A DNA stretch of 64,000 nt from Cryptomeria japonica (lineage: Eukaryota; Streptophyta; Pinopsida; Cupressales; Cupressaceae): positions 664,154,938 to 664,218,937 of the forward strand of contig NC_081414.1 of the NCBI RefSeq assembly GCF_030272615.1. Reading direction: 5' to 3'. The position numbers were made by a program, and so were the translations under genes. Under the pieces are notes generated by a model, which searched no databases, had not been told where the DNA came from, and saw nothing but the letters and a program-made list of their open reading frames with translations. Of this stretch, positions 43,560-54,625 are shown piece after piece. The stretch's first letter is position 1. Each line of letters begins with the position of its first letter.

Positions 43560-45173
43560 GAGGAAGTAGTTTATGTGGCTATCAAAGATGGATCAGATGA
43601 AGAAAGGTATGAAGAAAAAGCCCTAATATCTCACATAAACACTAATGATTCTTAGATTATAGATAGTGGATGCTCACATCATATGACAGGAGATAAACAC
43701 AAGTTTGTTATATTAGAAGATTATGATGGAGGCTATGTTAGATTTGGTAATGATGCACCATGCCCGGTGAAAGGTAAAGGATCTATAACACTTCTTGACA
43801 ATGCAAGATGCAATGATGTTTATTGGGTTGAAGGTTTGAAATACAATTTGTTGAGTGTAGCATAGCTAAACAACACTCATTACCGAATAGAATTTCAGAA
43901 AGGAATTGTCAAAGTTCATGACAAGAATGGAAAGTTAGCTGCTACTAGGACACAAACAAAAGGTAACACATTTCACCTTGACTCAACTCGTAACAAGTGT
44001 TTGCATGCAAAGATAGATAATACCTAGTTATGGCATAAAAGGTTTTGTCATGTAAATTTTGATAATCTAATCAAAATAAGTAAGAAGCACCGACTAAGAG
44101 GTCAACCGAGTCTTGAAAAACTTGAGAATGCTATGTGTCGAGGATGCCAGATGGGTAAGATGACAAGATCAAGCTTTACAAGTAAGTCTTACACTTCTAA
44201 GGGAATTTTAGATCTAGTGCACACTGATCTTTGTGGTCCTATGAAAGTTCAGAGTTATTATGGTGATAAATATTTCATATTATTTATGGATGACTATTCA
44301 AGGATGATGTCAGTAATGTTTTTAAAAGAAAAATCAGAAGCTTTTCAAATGTTTAAGTGGTACAAGGCAAAATTTGAAAATGAAATAGGAAGACAACTAA
44401 AATGTCTTAGATCAGATAGAGTAGGAGAGTTCACATCTGATGAGTTCAACTTATTTTGCAATGATCATGGTATTAAAAGACAAGTCTCTGCACTGAGAAC
44501 TCCATAGCAAAATGGAATAGCTGAGAGAAGAAACAGATCTATTGTGGATTGTGCTAGAACACTAATGATTGAAAAGAAGGTGCCACAAACATTTTGGAGA
44601 GAAGCAATAAGCACAGCAGTTTACACCTTGAACCGAGTACAATTGAAGAAAGGTACTTTGAAGACACCATATGAAATCTGGTATGATAAGAAACCTAATG
44701 TTAGTTATTTTAAAATCTTTGGAAGTAGATGCTATGTTCACAAAGATGATAGAAATGGCAAGTTTGATCAGAAGAGTGAAGAAGGGACATTTCTAGGTTA
44801 TTCTTCTAGAAGCAAAGCATTTAAATGTCTGATCAAATCATCTAACAAGATAGTAGAAAGTGCAAATGTGAAAGTTGATGAATTTGCAGAAAGAAATGGT
44901 GAAGGAAATTCCAAGGAACCAGAAGACTATGATGAATTTTTCTATGTTCAACCGAGAAGTCTTACCGAGAAGACTGTTGAAGAAAATGAAGAGAATATCC
45001 AGTTACCGAGTGATGAAGAAGATCATACAGAGCCTACCGAGCCTGTATTAGCCAAATATGTCATAAGACATCATGCACCAAGTCAGATTATAGGAGATAA
45101 GGATGATCCAGTGATGACAAGGAACAAACTGAGACAAAACACATTTTAGATATCTGAATTTGAACCGAGAATA
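43560..45173 (+). pseudogene. Protease and integrase of copia element B, broken
   Basis: The protease site DSGCSHHMTGD is intact (about 43660-43692). TAG at 43653-43655 replaces the Trp before IIDSG. TAG at 43863-43865 follows SVA, as in element A. TAG lies at about 44025 (Trp codon before LWHKR). The zinc region shows CRGCQMGKM. The integrase core shows LVHTDLCGPM, DDYSRMMSVMFLK, RSDRVGEFTS (Val where Gly is usual) and IAERRNRS with the last Glu. TAG at 44505-44507 replaces Gln in the TPQQNG motif. The linker EDHTEPTEPVLAKYV ends at a TAG at 45147-45149. Confidence 0.92.
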
Positions 45174-46710
45174 GTGAAAGAGGCATTTAACAGTGAAGAT
45201 TGGATAAATGCTATGATAGAAGAGATTGATCAAATCAAGAATAATGACACATGGACATTAATCCCAAGACCGAAGGACAAAAATGTAATCGGTACAAAGT
45301 GGATTTTTAGAAACAAGCTAAATGAAAAAGGAGAGGTCATTCGAAACAAAGCATGACTAGTTTGCAAAGGTTATGCTCAAGAAGAAGGAATTGATTATGG
45401 TGAAACTTTTGCACCTATTGCTAGACTTGAAGGAGTAAGAACATTGTTGGCCTATGCTGCTTTCAAGAACTTCAAGGTATATCAAATGGATGTCAAATCT
45501 GCATTTCTGAATGGAATATTAGAAGAAGAAGTTTTTATTGAACAACCTGAAGGATTTATTGAAGACAAGTATAAAGATCAGGTATGTAAATTGAACAAAG
45601 CTTTATATGGTTTGAAACAAGCACCTAGAGCATGGTATGAAAGATTGCACTCTTATTTGATTAAGATTGGTTTTATAAGGACAAGTGAGAACAACAATAT
45701 GTACATGAAGAATGATGAAAATGGAATAATAATCTCAGCCATATTTGTTGATGATATTATATTTTGTGGAAATGACTCTTTATGCAAGAACTTTGGAAAT
45801 GAAATGAGCAAAGATTTTGAGATGTCATTAATCGATGAGATAAAGTATTTTATAGGTTTACAGATACTGCAACTAAAAAATGAGATTTTCATTACTCAAT
45901 CCAAGTACATAAAGGAAATCTTGAAGAAATTTGGAATGGAGGATTCAAAACCAGTAAGTACTCCTATGACTACCAACTATAAATTATCAAAGAATGATGA
46001 ATCTGCATCTATTGATGAGACACTTTACTGATCCATGATTGGAAAACTTCAATATGTTGTTCACAGCATACCAGATATAGCACATGCAGTAGGTATAGTT
46101 ACAAGATTCTCTGCAAATCCTAAGGAAACACACATGACAGCAATCAAAAGAGTCTTTAGATACTTGAAAGGCACTGAGGATTATGGCTTAGTATATCAAA
46201 AAGGAAATGATTTTGATTTAAAAGTTTATACTAATGCTGATTTGGCAGGCAACATCGATGACAGAAAAAGCACAAGTGGAGGAGCTTTCTTTTTAGGAGA
46301 AAGACTAGTGAGTTGGCTTAGCAAGAAACAAGGATGTGTTTCACAGTCAATAGCAGAAGCTGAATACATTGTTGTAGCATTGAATTGTACCAACATTGCA
46401 TGGATCAAACAATTGTTGGAAGGTATAAATGAGAAATTTGCCGAGCTAGTAACTATATTCTGTGACAATACTAGTGCCATTAATATTTCAAAGAATCCTG
46501 TTATGCACTCCAAGACAAAGCACATCTCTATCAAAAATCATTATCTTAGAGAAGAAGCTTAAAGAAGAAGCTCAAGAGAAGAAAGTGGTGTTGGAGTATG
46601 TTAGCACAAAGGAACAAATAGCAGATATCTTCACCAAGCCACTACTAAGGGACACTTTTGAATATCTCAGAAGTAAGTTAGGGGTCCTACCCCTATCTTC
46701 TACTCACTGA
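45174..46710 (+). pseudogene. Reverse transcriptase and RNase H of copia element B, broken
   Basis: EDWINAMIEEIDQIKNNDTW begins the region. A CGA-to-TGA stop at 45354-45356 lies in [50 protein letters not shown] and [11 protein letters not shown] (about 45743-45775) follow, all with the catalytic Asp pair intact. A stop at 46029-46031 sits before SMIGKLQYV. RNase H continues with RYLKGTEDYGLVY, YTNADLAGN (Asn where Asp is usual), AEAEYIVVAL and CDNTSAINIS. Near 46550-46574 a 13-base tandem duplication of AGAAGAAGCTT-like sequence shifts the frame. The tail SKLGVLPLSSTH ends at 46708-46710. Confidence 0.94.
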
Positions 46711-47115
46711 CCAAGTTTAGTGAAAGCATCAATCCGATGACTCTATCGAATATCTTTTGGGAGTTGATGCTGACTTACACCCTTTAGGATGTTTTCTAAA
46801 GGTGAAAAGGAATTATTATAGGAAATATTACAGGGAACAGGAATTGAAGACAAAATGCTCTGACCGAGACTGAATTGATACACAACAGCAGGAAATCACT
46901 TCATACAGACAGAAATTATGTTTTAGTTCTTTACTTTTTGGCATTGTTGTTAAAGGGGGAGAAGACTAATATCAGGGGAGAAGACTAATGAGAAGACTAC
47001 AGATTGGAAAGAAAACTGAAGAAAATAGGAGAATTCTAATGTATGGGGGAGAGCATTTCAGAACCACAGCAATCTAAATCTTTTAAGGTCAAATCAATTG
47101 GTTTTGCCATCAATG
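46711..47115 (+). other. 3' untranslated spacer of element B
   Basis: No gene. It carries several GGGGGAGAA(GA) purine runs and the sequence GTTTTGCCATCAATGCCAAAG leading into the PPT, matching the corresponding part of element A. Confidence 0.75.
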
Positions 47116-47129
47116 CCAAAGGGGGAGAT
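47116..47129 (+). promoter_or_regulatory. Polypurine tract of element B
   Basis: CCAAAGGGGGAGAT directly before TGTTGGCAATATAGC. Confidence 0.92.
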
Positions 47130-48654
47130 TGTTGGCAATATAGCATTATAATAGACAATGAAAGATTGTTGGCATTTCATAAGGATATTGAGAAGGTTGT
47201 TGATGATTATGGATATAACTGATTAAGGAAATTTACTGTCTTGATATTATTATTTTGTCATTGATGTCAAGAAATTGATTTTCTAATTCAGTATGATGTT
47301 GCCATATCTTGAGAAGTATGATGTGAAGAATATAAGGATGTCGGTAAAAGACACGGGAAAGAATATGATGAATAAGGGGATGAATAAGGTATTCAATGGG
47401 CAACTATTACTGAGTCAGACAATGATGAGATCATGATTTTTTAGATTGTTTTAACATCATACATATGTCGTAAATTGTAAAGGTTAATACTATACTATGT
47501 TATCAAGCAAAGAACCTAGTCGGTAAACCCTACGGTTATCGCTATCGGTTAATGAAGGCGGAATATCTACAGAGTGAAGTTTAGTATTTATCGAGTTGTT
47601 ACCAAGTTGTAACCGAGCTATAACGAAATGTATTAAATGTTTGCATGCGTTATTTAATGAAGGAAGCTAATGAACTGGAACTGATTGAATGATTGGTATG
47701 TCGTTAATATAGTTTGTTGATGAATCTAAGGCAATAGAAAGTCGGCATGAAGATCTACAACACAGATTGAACCGCAATACCCTGGCACAAGTTCCAAGAC
47801 TAATATGCAAGTTCCAAGGCAGGGTAAAACATTTTCAGATCAAAAGATGCATTGAAGCTAGACAACATTGAAGATCTGATGGCTACGATTGATCATGGGA
47901 AATGTGATCAAGGAGATTAAGCGGTTACCTAATTATTTATAACTAGGAAACTATTGATAAACAAATGTATGCGAGCAAGTGTATGCACAAGGATGCTACA
48001 TAGTGATTACCGAGCACAAAAACTTGAAGACCTGTTTGAATAACAAAGTATAGAAGCCCAGCAGATAGACAAGATTAGTTCTATGTCTAGATTGTATTGA
48101 ACAAATAAGAATCTGCTTTAGCATTTTAGATGTGAAGTTGTAGATAGATTTTATTACTGTTATTTTCTGAAGTAACAGAAAATCTCCTAACCGAGTGGAC
48201 TTAATAGTCTTATTTGTAAAACCCTCTAGCAAGGTGACATTCTGATTGAGTGTTTGAAATCCTTTAACAAGGTCACTTCTAACAAGGTGAAGATCCTAAC
48301 AGATCTGAGGGAAATCCCTTAACCGGGTCACATCTAGCAATGTGTTTGTAATCTTCAATAGGATTTGCTTTTAACTGAGCACACTCTAGAAGAGTATATT
48401 TCCTAGTGGGTCCGAAATCCCATAGTGGTTTTTTCCTATTTGGGTTTCCACATTAAATCTGGTGTTATGAGGTTTATGATGTTTATATGCTTTTGAGTTA
48501 GCATGCTTAACAGTTTTGGATATATTACTAAAATATATGTTACCAAGGTTGAATCTGATGTTTTTATGGAAGATTAAGTTTGTATGATTCACCCCCCCCC
48601 CCTTCATCTTGTTGGCTATTGGATCTATACTTATATTAAGTATCAGAACTATCA
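47130..48654 (+). repeat. 3' LTR of copia element B
   Basis: Starts TGTTGGCAATATAGCATT and ends AACTATCA. Compared with the 5' LTR the TATA box is altered (TTTATAACTAG near 47936-47946). The antisense open frame of about 68-89 codons at 48386-48655, also seen in the other three LTRs of this family, is described under findings. Confidence 0.95.
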
Positions 48655-49245
48655 ATTATGACAGGAAGAAAATTGACAAATAAAGAGGTATGTCTTATTT
48701 CTCAAGTTGAACCGGCCACTGTTATTGAAGCTTGTAAGGATAAACATTGGTTAAAGGCTATGGAAGTTGAATTAGATCAGATAGAGAAAAATGAGACTTG
48801 GTCTTTAGTTCCCCAACCTAAAAATAAGAATGTTATTTGAACTAAATGGGTTTCTAGGAATAAACTGAATGAGGATGGTCAAGTTGTAAGAAACAAGGCT
48901 AGATTGGTTTGTAAAGGATATTCTCAAATGGAAGGAATTGATTATGGTGAGACATTTGCACCTATAGCTATAATTGAAGTTATTAGACTATTTCTTGCCT
49001 ATGCAGCTTATAAGAACTATAAGGTTTATCAAATGGATGTTAAATGTGCATTTTTGAATGGTGAACTTGAAGAAGAAGTATACATTGAGCAACCTGTTAG
49101 ATTTTCACTAACAAGTGATAAATATATGGTTTGCAGATTGAAGAAAGCTTTATATGGATTGAAATAGGCTCCTAGAGCTTGGTATGCAAGGTTGGATAAA
49201 TATATTTTGAAGCTTGGTTTTTTATCTGTCAAACTAAGTATCTGA
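48655..49245 (+). pseudogene. Reverse transcriptase of copia element C, catalytic part deleted
   Basis: The frame picks up where B interrupted it: VMT then GRKLTNKEVCLISQVEPATV. TWSLVPQPKNKNVI, then a stop at 48838-48840, [39 protein letters not shown] and KALYGLK with a TAG at about 49165 follow. After APRAWYARLDKYILKLGF (about 49215) the sequence jumps to QTKYLRELLKNFGMDNSKPV at about 49231. In A, B and D some 80-90 residues containing FVDD lie between these segments, so about 250 bp with the active site have been deleted. Confidence 0.9.
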
Positions 49246-50030
49246 GGGAATTGTTGAAGAATTTTGGTATGGATAATTCCAAACCAGTAAGTACTCCTAT
49301 GGTGACAAGTGAGAAATTATCTAACAAGGATACTTCTACACTGGTAAATCTGACAAGGTATAAGTCTTTGATTGGTGGTCTATTATATCTGACTTAGACT
49401 AGACTTGTTATTATGAATGCAGTAAGTATTGTTTCAAGATATTAAAGTAATCCTAAAGAAAATCATGAATGTGTAGTAAAGAGGATATTCCGGTATTTGC
49501 AAGGAACAATAGAATATGGTTTATGGTATTCTAAAAATGATTATTTCACTTTATGTGCATATACTGACTCAGATTGGGCAGAAGATACTGGTGACAGGAA
49601 GAGAACTTTTGGTGGATCTTTCTTTCTTGGAAAGAAACTGGTTTCATGGATCAACAAAAAATAGTCGTGCATTTCTTTATCTACTACAAAAGCTGAGTAT
49701 GTTGCAGTAGCAACTAATTGCACTCAAGTCTTGTGGATAAAGAAAATGTTGAAGGATATCAGGGTAAATTATAGTGAACCAATAGTTATCTACTGTGATA
49801 ACTCTGCAACTATTGACATGTCTAAGAATCAAGCATTTCACTCTAAGACTAAGCATATCTCAATAAAGTATAACTTTCTTAAGGATAAGGTAGAAGCAAA
49901 GGAATTCAAATTGGTTTATGTGAACACTAAAGAACAGATTGTAGATATATTCACTAAACCATTGTTTAAGGAATCATTTGAGTATTTGAGAGGTAGGTTA
50001 GGGGTTTTTGCCCCTTCGACGGAGACTTGA
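49246..50030 (+). pseudogene. RNase H and C-terminus of copia element C, broken
   Basis: TPMVTSEKLSNKDTSTLVNL, GLLYLT then TAG, RYLQGTIEYGLWYSKNDY, YTDSDWAEDTGDRKRTFGGS and INKK then TAG, SCISLSTTKAEYVAVATNCT, then an open 99-codon end (49731-50030) with YCDNSATIDMSKNQAFHSKT, VYVNTKEQIVDIFTKPLF and LRGRLGVFAPSTET. The catalytic Asp of RNase H (YTDSDW) survives. Confidence 0.88.
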
Positions 50031-50360
50031 TTGATTTAGTTTGTCATCAGCTCGACATGCATTATCAGATATATTATTCACTCCCGCACTGATGAGCTAC
50101 TACTTAGGGGGAGTAGTTAGCTTTGAGATTCAAAGGTTTACATTATTGCTTTGATATTTTTTGTCATATTTCTAGCATTGAAGTCAAAGGGGGAGAGATA
50201 GTGATGTGACAAAAATAAATGCATAACTTTATAGAGATATCATTCATAAGGGGAGAGTTATTGATATTCAGGAGATTATTGGTTGTCTTCCACAGGGGGA
50301 GACTTGTTTGGCATTTTTTTGGTACTTGGATGTTTTTCACATCTAATGTTGCCATCAATA
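50031..50360 (+). other. 3' untranslated spacer of element C
   Basis: No gene. Purine-rich GGGGGAG runs at about 50109, 50190 and 50296 resemble secondary PPT-like blocks seen before the PPT in A and B. Confidence 0.65.
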
Positions 50361-50374
50361 CCAAAGGGGAAGAT
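50361..50374 (+). promoter_or_regulatory. Polypurine tract of element C
   Basis: CCAAAGGGGAAGAT directly before the LTR start TGTTGGCATTATTGG. Confidence 0.9.
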
Positions 50375-51613
50375 TGTTGGCATTATTGGATGAATTGGTT
50401 ATGTGTTGCATTGATGTTTTGTCATTGATGTCAACACTAGTTGTTATGGTTGGTTACTGGCAGATAGGTTTTGGTTACCGGTAGAAGATCTAGTGTTACT
50501 GACAGAAGAGACTATGGAATATGTGGTACGTGCTTCTGGAGAATGTTTTGGTCAGTTGATATTGACTTGGTAATTGGATACTATCATACATTCTGGTAAA
50601 CCCTTATTGGCATTGGTTTAAGGCTTTACCGGCAGAGCTCTCACTAAGGAATCTTGACATGATGCATAATTGGTGTTGGTGCAGCTTCTAGATGGATTTT
50701 AGGATGTTAAAGATATTCTTTGATCATGGCTCAACTACTTGAAGACATTGCTTTGGCATGCTAGACCCAGAATAGGTCTAGTACCTATCTAGATTATGGA
50801 TCAGTATCATGATAGCATGTACCCTACACGTTACTGGGATGTTTTGAGATCATTTATGAATTTATTATTGTTGTTTTGGTCTTAAGCTGACATGGCATAT
50901 CATTTTAATATGGATTTATGTAATGATATTATTGTAATATCTTGCAGGTGGCCGACCTAATTGGTTTAGGCCTTAGGGTTTGTATAAAATGATGTAAGAT
51001 CTCATTGTAGATCATGGTATATGTGGAATGGGAATGGAATAAGTGTTTGTGGTCTTGGAATGCAATATCATATGTGAAGGAGATTTGGTCGATCATAGGT
51101 GATGAATTGGGATTAAGGAAGAGGTCAAAGGCCTTCGGTATTGAGCTTAATTGGGACTGTAATCAGGCATGGTAGATGCTATCTCTGGCAGTTCACTCCA
51201 TTGGATTGTTGTCCATTTATCTTGAAATGGTTGTAGCCTCTCTATAGTCAGTGAGACTCTTTTGTAATGAGCATTACGCTCTAGGCAGTGTGCCTTGCTG
51301 CATGTGCAGGCCCCTCATTATATCACATAATTTCTATAGAAGTATCATTTGACTATGGGTAGGCTTCCCACTGTGGTTTCTCCCTTTCTGGTTTTTCCAC
51401 ATACAAATCATGGTGTTATGTGGTATGGTTGCTTTGCATTGATTATATGTTTAATTATTAAGTTGTGTTGTTTACCGGTATCTGTTCCTACCAGCATCTA
51501 TATGTGCTTTATCGGTACTTGATCTGTTTAAAGGTTATCAAGTGGATTAAAAGTTATAATATGTTAACAACTGATTCACCCCCCCTCTTAGTTGTTCACC
51601 AGTTATCCTAACA
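50375..51613 (+). repeat. 3' LTR of copia element C
   Basis: Starts TGTTGGCATTATTGGATG, ends TATCCTAACA. TATA-like GTATAAAATG near 50982. CCCACTGTGGTTTCTCCC at about 51369-51386 and ATTCACCCCCCCTCTTAG at about 51574-51591. Confidence 0.94.
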
Positions 51614-52281
51614 TTCAATAGTTTCCCAAGAAAAACCACTCCAAATATTCAAAATTCGAGATAGGTTATTGTAGAGGGGCCTCACATGACCCTATAATTT
51701 CAGAAAAATCATTTGCAAGTGCCATGAATTCGAATAAATAGCCTATCAAAGTTTGACAGTTTTTTGCACTTAAGGGACAACACTGAGCTAGGGTATGGCA
51801 CTAAGCGTTTAGGGGAGTTGGGATACAAAATAGGATCATGCCTAGGGTAAAGCTAGCTAATATACATGTTGGCACCGACGATTCATACCCATGACAAATA
51901 GAATGAGAATTAGGCTCTATCACAACTTTTCATTAAATGCCTTTGACGATTTTTGTGTCTACAAAAAAATCATTGACCTAGGAAAACCACTCCAAATCTT
52001 GAAAATTTGAGACACGTTATTATATAGGGGCCTCACCAGACCCTACAAGCTCAAACAGATCATTCGTAAGTGCCACGAATTTTGAAAAACAGCCTATCAA
52101 AGTTTGACAATTTCTTGCACTTAGGGCACTTAAGGGATAGCGTTGCTAAGGTATGGCACTTAGTGTTCAAGCAAGCTGGGATGTAAAATAGTATCATGCC
52201 TAGGGTAAATTGCCTAAATGGACATGTTGGCACCAATGATTTACACCCACAATGAACAGAATGAGAATTAGGCTTTGTTGT
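51614..52281 (+). repeat. ~350-bp tandem repeat, about two units (middle piece)
   Basis: AAAAACCACTCCAAAT (about 51631) recurs as GAAAACCACTCCAAAT (about 51980), a period near 350 bp. Each unit holds, in order, a GGTTATTGTAGAGGGGCCTC-like phrase, CCTATCAAAGTTTGACA, TTTTGCACTTA, GGTATGGCACT, CATGCCTAGGGTAAA, TGTTGGCACC and AATGAGAATTAGGCTC. No coding signal. It ends at the left LTR of element D. Confidence 0.9.
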
Positions 52282-53630
52282 TGTTGGATATTATTGAGAA
52301 GTTTATTGGAATGATATTTTGTCATTCATGTCAACATATTATTTTGTGTATTCTAGTGTAGCAGTCAAATTAAATGAGTTGCTTTTGTCAATGTATTGCA
52401 GATGAGTTGTTGTAGTTTAATGGGCTTTGAGTTTCTTATCTCTAGTTGATTCAGCCAAAGTTTCAGTGGTTCGCATATTGATTTGATTGAGTTGTGTGAT
52501 CCAGTATTATGGTTGATATTCAGTTGTTCATGTTATTTGGTGTTTTGGATTGTGTTCTACATTGCTCTGGAACTGCAATATCTTGATTTGCGGATTTGGC
52601 AGTGTTTGGGATGTTTAGGTGTGTCCTCAATTAAGATGGTTCGTGATTTGGAAAGTCTACAAGTGAATACTTCAGTTTCTCAATCAATTGAGTTGATGTT
52701 CTTGAGGTTTGGTATAATGACAATAAAGATTCTAGTAAGGGGTAATGTTGTGGTTGTTTTAGTGGTGATTCATATTTCCTATGGATGTTTGCAAATCATG
52801 TTTTATCTGTGTTGTTGGTCCGCATTGATCATTGTGCGTGATATTAATCATTTTCTTGAGCCAATGGTGTTCTTCATGTTATGTAACATTTACTGTGATT
52901 GTAGCATGTTGTGGATGATCGAAGCATAATTCTTGTTGGTGTTGCATGTTCGAGGAGTTTTTTTTGGTCCAGACTATATCTTATCCCACATTGTTTTGGT
53001 CTGCATGTGTTGTTGTAGTATGTGATGTTATTATTTTTAAATTTGTGTTAAGGGTTTAGCCGACCTTCAAATATAGGTTGATGAATTCTATAAATACATG
53101 TAATATTCATTTGAGAGATGTATTTATGTGTGCAAACATTTTTTTGATCTTTCAGTAGTAGAGAAGTGTGAAAGAGCGTACAGAAGCATGAAAGAACAAA
53201 GTTTGAGTATATGTGCTTAACTAGAACTATAACCTGGCATGTGGAGATGTTATTTCATCAGTTCATAATTATTCGGATGTAATCCGAATGTTTTTGTAAG
53301 CAGTTATCCTTCTCAAGGGTTGTAGCCCTTCTTGTTATGTGATTTAAGCAATGAGCTCTAGGCAATGTACTTGAATGCATGTGCATTCCCCATCGTAATA
53401 CTTCACTTACTCTTAATAGGGTATTATCTCATTGTGGGTAGGTTCCCACCATGGTTTTTCCCTTAAGAAAGTTTTCTACATCAAAAATATTGGTGTTATG
53501 TGTGTTATTAATGTGGTGTTGATTTGTGCTTTCATTTCTAATTATCATATCTGAATTTGTATTTAAGTTAAGTAAATTTTGTGTGAAAATTGATTCACCC
53601 CCCTCTCATTTTTTTGCATTATTGCCAACA
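52282..53630 (+). repeat. 5' LTR of copia element D
   Basis: Starts TGTTGGATATTATTGAGAAG, ends ATTGCCAACA. TATA box TTCTATAAATACAT at about 53086-53099. A GGTTCCCACCATGGTTTTTC motif near 53441 and an ATTCACCCCCCTCTCA tract near 53593. A 148-codon open frame (52483-52929) inside the LTR is not credible as a gene. Confidence 0.93.
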
Positions 53631-53685
53631 ATTGATATCAAAGATAGATACTTTGGAAGAATCTTGATCGCTTGAGGAGATCCAA

Positions 53686-54625
53686 GATGACAACATTTGC
53701 TTTTAAGAAGGATAGTCTAAGGTTTTATGGAACAAATTACACTCTCTAGAAGAATCAGATGGAATGTCATTTGAGATGCATTGGTGAAGACTATTGGAAG
53801 ATTACTAAGAATGTGTGTAGTGTTCCTCTAAATGGTCCTACATCTCTGGATGAGATTAAGGAAGTTGAATTCAATATTAGAGAGAAGGAAGCATTGATGA
53901 GTGCCTTGTCTAATTCTGAGATGACTAATGTGATGGATTTGTAGAATACTTGTGAGATTGGAAGAAGCTAAAGACTTTGAATGAAGGTGATAGTCACATG
54001 AAAGTTGCTAAGTTGTAGAGCTTGAAAGGAAAGTATGAAATGTTGAAGATGGGAGAAGATGAGAACATAACCTCCTTTATGTAGAAAGTGAATGAGGTGG
54101 TATTCAAGATCAGATGTGTTAGTGAAGTATTGGAAGAATCTGAAATTGTTGCCAAGGTGATGAGATCCTTGCCTCCTACTTACAAGCACAAGGTTGCTGT
54201 TATTGAAGAGATTTGGATTGTGACAGATATGACTAGAGACATGTTGATTGGAAATCCTTCTACTTTTGAGTTGAGTGAATTCAGTGAAGCCCCTCCTAAA
54301 TCTAAAACTACATTCAAAACTATTGTATTCGAGAAGCATAAATATGATCTAGGAGAAAGTTATACAAGGGTATCTAGATATGAGAAGGAGATGAGAGTTG
54401 TTGTATCCAGGAAGCATAAATATGATCTAGGAGAAAGTTCTACAAGGGTATCCAGATATGAGAAGGAGATGAGAGAACTTGAAGAAAAGAGAGAGAGCTT
54501 GAAGAGCTTGAAGCCTTGATTTCCATGAGATTTCCTAAAGGTGTCAATAAGTATGAGGGTAAGTAACCTCTAATTATTTTTCATGCAATAAGATAGGACA
54601 TTTTTCCTCAAGGTTCCTAGAAAGA
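53686..54625 (+). pseudogene. Gag of copia element D, broken
   Basis: MTTFAFKKDSLRFYGTNYTL at 53686 starts the frame, followed by a stop, then MECHLRCIGEDYWKITKNV. A stop at 53942-53944 and a frame change follow. The frame resumes with KGKYEMLKMGEDENITSFM, VNEVVFKIRCVSEVLEESEI, VMRSLPPTYKHKVAVIEEIW and DMLIGNPSTFELSEFSEAP. A 78-base tandem duplication (54333-54410 and 54411-54488) repeats KHKYDLGESxTRVSRYEKEM. The zinc knuckle near 54568 has its first Cys changed to Tyr (YFSCNKIGHFSSR). It is fully pseudogenised. Confidence 0.88.

Larger units (their letters stand above)
40906..48654 (+). mobile_element. Ty1/copia element B, nested inside element C
   Basis: Same family as element A: it has the PBS TGGTATCAGAGC (42452-42463) and the PPT CCAAAGGGGGAGAT (47116-47129). 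LTRs are at 40906-42449 and 47130-48654, and gag-protease-integrase-RT-RNase H follow in copia order. The left LTR has lost its first four bases (TGTT). The polyprotein stays in one frame from 42513 to about 46560, broken only by substitution stops. A 13-base duplication then shifts the last 50 codons. It sits between the integrase linker and RT of element C. Confidence 0.96.
36531..51613 (+). mobile_element. Ty1/copia element C, interrupted by element B
   Basis: LTRs at 36531-37790 and 50375-51613 flank gag, protease and integrase, then a nested copia element (40906-48654), then RT and RNase H. A PBS-like TGGTATCA follows the left LTR and a PPT precedes the right LTR. The flanks are two pieces of the same tandem repeat unit, so C inserted into that array. 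A clean TSD is not visible (TTTAC versus TTCAA). Without element B the element is about 7.3 kb. Both PBS and gag start are tandemly duplicated, and RT has lost its catalytic segment. Confidence 0.93.

Noticed and set aside
48386-48655. A gene in the LTR of element B on the minus strand
   Set aside because: It is the LTR-borne antisense frame common to all four A/B LTRs; recorded only as a finding.
52483-52929. 148-codon frame as a membrane protein (hydrophobic, VLVVIHISYG)
   Set aside because: It lies wholly in the LTR of element D, is not conserved in the other LTR (broken at 58605-58787) and its hydrophobicity follows T-rich sequence.
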